In this document: in pieces, positions 57,682 to 64,000 of the stretch
Layout of the letters: the number at the start of each line of letters is the position of its first letter
Position numbering within the stretch: the stretch's first letter is position 1
Assembly: GCA_001600095.1 (NCBI GenBank)
Contig: BCIX01000002.1
Location: forward strand, 868,001 to 932,000
From: Bullera alba
Lineage: Eukaryota; Basidiomycota; Tremellomycetes; Tremellales; Bulleraceae
DNA length: 64,000 bases
Direction of reading: 5' to 3'
The notes under the pieces: model-generated
Databases searched by the model: none
The model's input: only the letters and a program-made list of their open reading frames with translations
What the model was told of the DNA's origin: nothing
Translations under genes and position numbers: made by a program

Positions 57682-59864
57682 ATGTCCGCTCTAGCTCTCC
57701 CCTCTCCCATCAAGCTCACCCACCTCTCGCCGTATCACCCGTACACATCGCGTCAGCACCAAGTCTCCCCACGCACACCCCATTTCCACCGCCCGTCCAC
57801 CTTTCCCCTCCCAGTCAAGCGCAAGAGGGACGATCTTCCGGTCTGTTTCATTCCATTCTCAACCAGCGATCAAAGGAACAAGCGGACCCGAATCCTCCCA
57901 CCGACCTCGTTGTCAAATGAACTGAGACGGGAGCATAGTCCACACCCAGATCCAACCGGGTCACGGAGTCAAAGGTCCAGCTGCGACGTCGATCCGCAGG
58001 GGACCGAGATCTCAGGGGTACCTTTAATCCCTTCCAGCACTCTCAACTTTCCCACCTCGCCAGTAGAAAGCGCCAAGATGACATCGACTGTACCCATCGC
58101 GCATGTCGACTCGACCAACGGTTTCTCGTCCGACTTCGCCTCGTCATCTTCTACCGACTCTCCGTCGCCCAGCAGTAATATCGACAGCTCGTATCCCGAG
58201 TTCATCATGCCTGCGACGCAACCCCTCCGCCGCACTGCCTCACCACCGTCCTTTCCAATGTCAAAAGGGATGAAGCGACCGAACCCGAAGAGGTTATCCC
58301 TGACTATCCCCAACGCGACATCCAGCTCGCCTCCGTCTGTGGCTACGCCCACACCGTTTGCGACTCCAGTTCCCACATCGTTCGACCACCCTTCAGCCGA
58401 CCATACACCATACACACCGGGACCACCACAGACGCCTACGCTTGCCATGTCCATGTCCCTAGGCAGCTCGACAAAGAAAGGCTCAAGACGACCATCTCTG
58501 CTTACACTCGTCACCCAAAACGCGTCGAATTATGAGACGCCGCTCGTCACAGCAAACCCCTATGCCACCATGCGACAGCCGAAGCTCCGTCTACGAAGCA
58601 GCACTGCCGACTCGATACCTACAACTGTTTTGTTTGACAAGGATCACAAGTCTGCCCATCGACACCCTCGACCTTTTACGATCTCTGAGAGCCATGACCA
58701 GGATCACGACCATGACACCCTTCCTATCCTTTCCAAGCGATCGTCATCTCCTTCTACTTCTTCAGGCTACACGTCCGGAACTGCCTCTGGGTCTACCTCA
58801 CCCTCGTCGTCCATGTCTCCACCTCTTACTTCGGTCAACAGGTTCGCCTTCCCGTCCAAGACCTCTGAGCCTTATGAGGATGGACCCGTGGAGGTGGTTC
58901 CGGGTGTCTTCCTCGGCGCCGAGACATCTGCTACGGATCTACATTGGCTTAAAGGGGACAGGATCAGGATCCTCAACGTGGCCCAAGAGATTGAAGACCC
59001 TTTCGCATCCCTATCCTCTTGCAGGATTAGCAGTATCAAAGGCAAGGAGAAGATTCGACTGGCCGACTACGACTTGAACGAAGCTGGAACCACTCGCCGA
59101 ATAGAGTACTGCCATCTCAAGTGGTCCCATGGAGAGGCGGACCTAGCCCAACTTCCCACTTCGGCCAGTCTACGTGGCTTCCTGGACGGAACCCTGACGG
59201 CGAACGAGGACAAAACGACATGGGGTCTCTGGGATGCTGTTATGTGGCTCGAGGCTGCAAGGAGAGAGGGTGTTCCGGTCTTGATTCAGTGAGTCTAGCG
59301 GCTTTAACGGGTAGCAATACGGTACTGACTTTCGGTAGCTGTCAATGTGGTATCTCCCGATCCGCTACAATGCTCGTAGCATACCTCATGGTCCTTGCCA
59401 TTGGTGGCCTCGTACCTGAACGCCTCGGTCACCTCAAGGGCATGCAGGATACGTACGACATGGCCAAAAGGCAGTCCCCGTGGATTGGCCCAAACGTCTC
59501 GTGAGTCTACCTGTCGCTCTGCTCTCCTGCCGATTCACTCAGCTGACTCCGGTTCAGTCTCGTGTTCCAGCTTGTCGAGTTCCGACGCAATTTGACGGAT
59601 CTCTTCACCAAGCACCTCGCCGAAGGAACTTCTCCCAAACCCCAGACGTCTTGGCCAACGCTTGCCGACGTCGCGCTGTCCGAGGCCGAGTGGGCACAAC
59701 AGCGCCAGGAGTTTGAAGACCAGGATAGAGAAGAAGCAGGAGATGGCCCATCGCCGATGAAACTGCTGGCGAGTCCGCTCAGTCCCGAAGAAGCGGACAA
59801 TGAGGCGAAACGCTTAGACGAGGAGATGGAGCGAAGGCTGAGGAGCAGGGAGTGGAGCGAGTAG
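57682..59864 (+). CDS. Dual-specificity protein phosphatase (MAP-kinase phosphatase-like, Msg5 type)
   Basis: ATG 57682 starts MSALALPSPIKLTHLSPYHP. The first ~390 residues are disordered, Ser/Pro/Thr-rich, with basic KRKRDD and KRTRILPP patches. The catalytic domain starts PVEVVPGVFLGAETSATDLH. A split exon provides the signature: PVLI, then across an intron HCQCGISRSATMLVAYLM, with catalytic Cys and Arg in place. DYDLNEAGTTRRIEYCHLKW before it supplies the general acid region. After the second intron the protein ends with an acidic and basic helical tail (RLDEEMERRLRSREWSE). Fungal enzymes of this type remove phosphate from MAP kinases in mating and wall-stress pathways; the target here is unknown. 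About 690 residues. Confidence 0.9.
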
Positions 59865-60325
59865 GGTTGTATTATAGGTCGAGGGAGGCTTCACGTTTCG
59901 ACAGTCGTCTTTGGGATTGGATTTATCATAGATTATTGTTGGTATATTGTGTATCTTAGATCTTGGCCAGTATGGCGAGTAACATCAATGTACAAGTACA
60001 GGTTAGATACTGTCGATGTTCTCACGCCCAACTCACACGCTCATAGATGACTGACAAAGGCCAGGAGCACTGTCCGATATCGCCGATAGGATGATCATCT
60101 GACCGCTATAGTGACCCTGAGATCCGTAATCCGGCCGGAATCTCGGGCTTATTCCCCCCGGGTTTTGGTTGTAACCGGAGCCTCCACAGAGCATTAATCG
60201 CCGTGATTAGCTCAAACGTCACTGATCCAGCGAACAGCATTGCTCGTATATCCAACACACCACAGCCATATAAAGGTGGTCATCACAGTAGTCCAAGAAC
60301 CCCAGCAGTAACATCTTCACTCACG
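59865..60325. other. Intergenic region before the carnitine acetyltransferase gene
   Basis: About 460 bases between two plus-strand genes, taken as the 3' UTR of the phosphatase gene and promoter of the next. A TATA box is at 60269-60274. Confidence 0.5.
60269..60274 (+). promoter_or_regulatory. TATA box of the carnitine acetyltransferase gene
   Basis: TATAAA lies 52 bases upstream of the start ATG at 60326. Few promoters in this window show such a clear TATA box. TATA promoters in fungi often belong to strongly regulated genes, in line with control by carbon source; that link is inference. Confidence 0.5.
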
Positions 60326-63322
60326 ATGTCCTCTGTACCACCCATTATTCCCAGCGACGTGGCTCAAACTGCCGTGCCCAACCATGGAGCCAATGGACCC
60401 GACGGCACAGGCAAGGCGGACAAGGGGGGCAAATCCCTGCCCAAGCTGCCTATACCCAAGCTCGAGGACTCGTGTCGGCGATATCTCAAAGCCTTGGAGG
60501 GATTGCAGGATGAAGAAGAGCATGCTAAAACGAAAGCCATCGTCAAGGACTTCTTGGCCAGTGGCGAGGGCCACAAGTGGCAGAAAAAGCTGGAGGAGTA
60601 TGATCAAGGTGTCGACAGCTATATTGAGGAGTTCTGGTGTAAGTCTCCCAGTTTGAAAGGTGCTGCGAGTCTTGCTGACATGAGGGTCAGACGAGAGCTA
60701 TCTGTCTCACGCGGAATCCGTCGTGTTGAGCTTGGTGGGTGGTAGTTGGCAGTGAGATGAGCACAGTCAAGCTGATTTGAGCTGCGTCTCAGAATCCATT
60801 CTTCGTTTTGTCGTGAGCAACACACCGGAAACTCTACTGTCGACGAGGCACTAACGGCCTGGCTTCCAGATCCGATGTCACACCTCGTGCCGATCCACAA
60901 CTATCGAGAGCCTCGTCTCTAATCCTTTCCTCCCTTTCGTTCATCCATGACCACCGGAATGGTCTCCTACAGCCAGACGCGGTGCGGGGCGAGCCATTGG
61001 ACATGAGCCAGTATCAGCGGCTCTTTGGTACCTGTCGAGTCCCAACAGATGTAAGTCAATTGCATCTTCGGAGCTCATCCTCGATTTTTGACCACTGTGA
61101 GAGTGCTGACCCCTCCCACAGCGAGGTTGCCGGATGGAGGTGCACGAAGACAGCCGTCATATCGTGGTCATCCGACGAGGACAATTCTGTGAGTGTCCTC
61201 AGGTCTGCCTTGTTCACAAGCTGGACTGAATCCACGCGTATCAGACTGGTTCGACTGCCTCGACTCCAAGAATCGACCCTTGCTCAACGACAAGGAGATC
61301 CTCTCCACACTCGAAGCCATTGTCCGAGACGCCGACAAGACGCCAGTCAGAGAAGTCGCGAGAAACGCTCTGGGCATCTTGACCACGGAAACGAGAAAAA
61401 TCTGGTCACATCTCCGAGACGAGCTGATCTCGTCAAACAAGAACAACAAGAACAGCTTGAATGTGGTTGAGAGCGCGCTGTTTGTGGTGTGTCTGGATGA
61501 CGGGGAGGCGCCAGAGGATCTCGCTGCGTTGTGCGGGAATTTCCTGTGTGGAGGGTACAAGCTGGACGGGGGTATCCAAGTGGGAACATGTGAGCAGAGT
61601 CCTCAGAATAAAGAAAGGCTCCATGACTGATCGATTCATCAGGCACGAATAGGTGGTATGACAAAGTGAGTCCAGCTGCAGAGTCCGCTCCAAGATAGGA
61701 AGTAAGCTGATCCAGCACCGTAGCTACAGATTATCGTCTGCCCTGATGGCGAAGCGGGCATCAACTTTGAGCACACCGGTGTGGACGGTCACACCGTCCT
61801 GAGATATGCTGCGGATGTGTATACCGAGCTCGTTCTGCTCTTCGCCAAGGTGAGCCAGTCGGTTTCGATTGTTTGAACTTCACAAGCCTGATGACTCGCA
61901 TTTCAGAGCATCAACCCTTCAACCCCATCTCTGTTCAAAGCCAAACCTTCCCCATACTCGAAATCCGCCAAAGCCAAGGCCACGCCTGCGGGCACACCCG
62001 CTGAGGAGCAGGACGAGATGTACGACTACTCGCCCAAGAAGCTCGAGTGGAAGCTCACCTCTGAGCTCCGCTCTGGAGTCCGATATGCCGAAACGAGGAT
62101 CTCCGACCTGATCTGCCAGAATGACTCACAGGCATTGGAGTTCAGAGGCTACGGAGCGGGTTTCATCAAGCGCCACGGATTCAGTCCGGATGCTTTCATG
62201 CAGATGGCCTTCCAGGCCGCGTACTACGGTCTCTACGGTAAGTTATCTAGCTGTGTGGCAATCTTTATGGGTCAGCGCTAACAGATGTCCAGGTCGGGTG
62301 GAGAGCACCTATGAGCCCGCGATGACCAAGGCTTTCTTGCATGGCCGTACAGAGGCCATCAGAACAGTGCAGCCAGAGTCTGTCAACTTCGTCAAGGTGA
62401 GCAATACGACGGATAAGGCTTGTGCGACTCGAATCGGACTGACAGCGCACTCTCGTAGACCTTCTGCTCGGATAGCGCTTCGGCCCATGAGAAGATCGCA
62501 GCTCTGCGATCGGCTTGCAAACGACACGGTCAATTGACCAAGGAGTGCTCTCAGGGCCAGGGTCAAGACCGGTAAGCAAGGAACCGGTGACAAGCAGTAC
62601 CCTCTCGCTCGTCAGCTGACATGCGCTTAGTCACTTGTACGCGATGTACTCGCTCATTCAGCGGGAGATCCAATCCCCCTCCTCTACGCCCAATGGCGAG
62701 ACTGAAGGTCAAAGTTCGGCCTCAAAGCCAAAGATCCCAGAATTCTTCACCGACCCGGGATATGGTCTCCTCGGAACCAGTGTGCTATCGACCTCGAACT
62801 GTGGTAATCCCGCTCTGAGATTGTTCGGCTTTGGACCCGTCACCCCCGAAGGCTACGGTATCGGTGAGTCAACCCCACATCCAATCTCCTCATCACCTCG
62901 CTGATGCGATCTCCCGCTTAGGCTACATTATCAAAGAGGAGGGAATCTCAATTTGCATGTCGTCAAAGCATCTCCAAACCCGACGCCTATTGTCCACTCT
63001 GCAGGCGTACTTGCTGGAGATTAGGGCACTGTTGATTCAAGTGTGGAAAGAAGCGAATGATAGGGCCACAGAGTCATTCATGGATCACACCGGTGTGCTC
63101 CGGGACGCTAGGACGGGCAAGCCGATCGAATCGACAGACGGCGAGGACGACAAGGAAGAAGAGGAGATGAGTGAGTCAGGAGAGATGTGTAGTATATGGG
63201 GTACTGACTTGGTGATAGTGGGCGGGTTTGGATTCTTCGACGTGGGTACAAACTCCTCCGCGACGCAGGTCAAGAGACGCCGCCCGACGGTTGGTAAGGC
63301 GATCCCAATCGCGGAGTACTAG
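60326..63322 (+). CDS. Carnitine O-acetyltransferase
   Basis: ATG 60326 starts MSSVPPIIPSDVAQTAVPNH. About ten introns were placed. The family signature begins LPKLPIPKLEDSCRRYLKAL. It continues YESYLSHAESVVLSLNPFFV, RASSLILSSLSFIHDHRNGL, DMSQYQRLFGTCRVP, and the acyl-carrier/catalytic segment NRWYDKLQIIVCPDGEAG with INFEHTGVDGHTV, where the His is catalytic. Later blocks are YGAGFIKRHGFSPDAFMQMA, TYEPAMTKAFLHGRTEAIRT, FFTDPGYGLLGTSVLSTSN and GYGIGYIIKEEGI. The enzyme moves acetyl groups between CoA and carnitine so acetyl units can leave or enter peroxisomes and mitochondria during growth on fat or acetate. The C-terminus GKAIPIAEY has no SKL peroxisomal signal, and no clear mitochondrial peptide is seen. 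An insert rich in Asp/Glu (ESTDGEDDKEEEEM) lies near the end. Confidence 0.93.
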
Positions 63323-63543
63323 GCTATTATCAGGAAGGAGTCAGATGTCAGGTGAAATGGAATCAGTTGCGCGCATATTTTCGGGAAGATCTATGCAATG
63401 CAGATATGAGATGTACAAGTACAGTGTGTTGACTGATGGTTTTTGGTCTGTTGAGTCGTCATGTTGGCCGCCTATTTCGGAACGTAGTCGCTCAGGCTAT
63501 CGCTCGCTGGTCAGCTAGGCAAGTTGAGATCCGGCGAGTTAGC
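63323..63543. other. Convergent 3' region
   Basis: About 220 bases between convergent stop codons of the carnitine acetyltransferase gene and the minus-strand gene at the window edge. Nothing else seen. Confidence 0.5.
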
Positions 63544-64000
63544 TCACCTGAAGAATCCACTTGGGCTATTCTTCTTCACTGCCGCAGTACTGGGTGGAGG
63601 GGTGAACACCACGCTGGCTACAGGTGATCCCGCTCCGCTCCCCTCCGCACCGGGGCTGGACGCTGATGGACCGGCATATCGCGCCGCTGGGGAATGTTGT
63701 CTGTGCGACGACACAACTCCACGGCTCCTAGACGACGAAGTGGAAGCTGGGGCCGGGGTGACATTGAACACGGAAGGGTCGAGCTGGATCTTGACATTGC
63801 CAAACCCACCAAAGCCAGAGGGCGAGGGGGTTGCAGGTCCAGCAGGCACGGCGGTTGGATTGCCAAAGGACGAGATCGGCTCGGGCTCCTCTTTCACCTC
63901 CACCTTTGGCGCTTTGATCTGAATAGCGACATGACCGGGCATCGGCATCGACTCCATTGATACAGGACCGCCAATCAGAGCGGTATGAGCCAACAGGTGA
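63544..64000 (-). CDS. 3' end of an unrecognised gene (partial, runs off the window)
   Basis: The minus-strand frame is open from the window edge to the TGA at 63544-63546 (about 152 codons). The visible part starts LLAHTALIGGPVSMESMPMP, then GHVAIQIKAPKVEVKEEPEP, a possible SUMO-type motif (VKEEP). It ends with a Pro/Ala/Ser-rich tail, TAAVKKNSPSGFFR. The start and most of the protein lie beyond 64000. No family can be named from this fragment. Confidence 0.6.
   Translation of the reverse strand, partial: HLLAHTALIGGPVSMESMPMPGHVAIQIKAPKVEVKEEPEPISSFGNPTAVPAGPATPSPSGFGGFGNVKIQLDPSVFNVTPAPASTSSSRSRGVVSSHRQHSPAARYAGPSASSPGAEGSGAGSPVASVVFTPPPSTAAVKKNSPSGFFR

Noticed and set aside
1..64000. CRISPR arrays, phage, insertion sequences or retroelements
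   Set aside because: No repeat-spacer pattern, integrase, transposase or reverse transcriptase motif was seen in the reading; the gene structure is eukaryotic throughout.

Overview
The window reads as nuclear chromosomal DNA of a basidiomycete yeast, most likely a tremellomycete related to Cryptococcus or Kwoniella. The genes carry many short introns (mostly about 40-70 nt) with GTGAGT-type donors, CTGAC/CTAAC-like branch sites and AG acceptors. Genes lie on both strands with short intergenic gaps. There is one nuclear-type tRNA gene with an intron. No phage, plasmid, CRISPR or transposon signature was seen. The genus assignment is inference from gene content and intron style.

Left part (1-10041): the 3' part of a TIA-1/Pub1 RNA-binding protein, the poly(A) deadenylase subunit PAN2, the CAAX protease STE24, and a convergent MFS anion:cation symporter. 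Middle-left (10042-15463): a tRNA-Asn(GUU), then an unrecognised stretch of minus-strand coding DNA with uncertain exon structure and two N bases. 16069-29997, all on +: a four-TM MARVEL-like membrane protein, a P58IPK/DNAJC3-type ER co-chaperone, an ASH1-type SET-domain histone methyltransferase, and a large Sec7-PH Arf GEF.

30173-42308: RPB12, a tiny RNA polymerase subunit that appears to need a 2-nt microexon; RMD5/GID2, a RING subunit of the GID/CTLH ubiquitin ligase; an HDDC2-like nucleotidase; a Crb2/Rad9/53BP1-type checkpoint adaptor with Tudor and BRCT domains; a FAM210/DUF1279 mitochondrial membrane protein; and a coilin-like protein. 42662-52358, both on -: a VHS-GAT trafficking protein and an unrecognised protein of about 1,580 residues with seven predicted TM segments, a loop of about 390 residues between TM5 and TM6, and a very long C-tail. 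53699-64000: a disordered hypothetical protein, a histidine phosphatase, a dual-specificity phosphatase, a carnitine acetyltransferase and the 3' end of a gene that runs off the window.

Most genes are housekeeping genes that happen to be neighbours; there is no obvious biosynthetic or defence cluster. The observations most worth following are the inferred 2-nt microexon in RPB12, the seven-TM protein, the internal acidic repeat in the checkpoint adaptor, the Sec7 domain without an evident glutamate finger, and the poorly resolved 10.8-15.5 kb segment. Exon boundaries were assigned by eye from splice consensus and reading phase, without transcript data.
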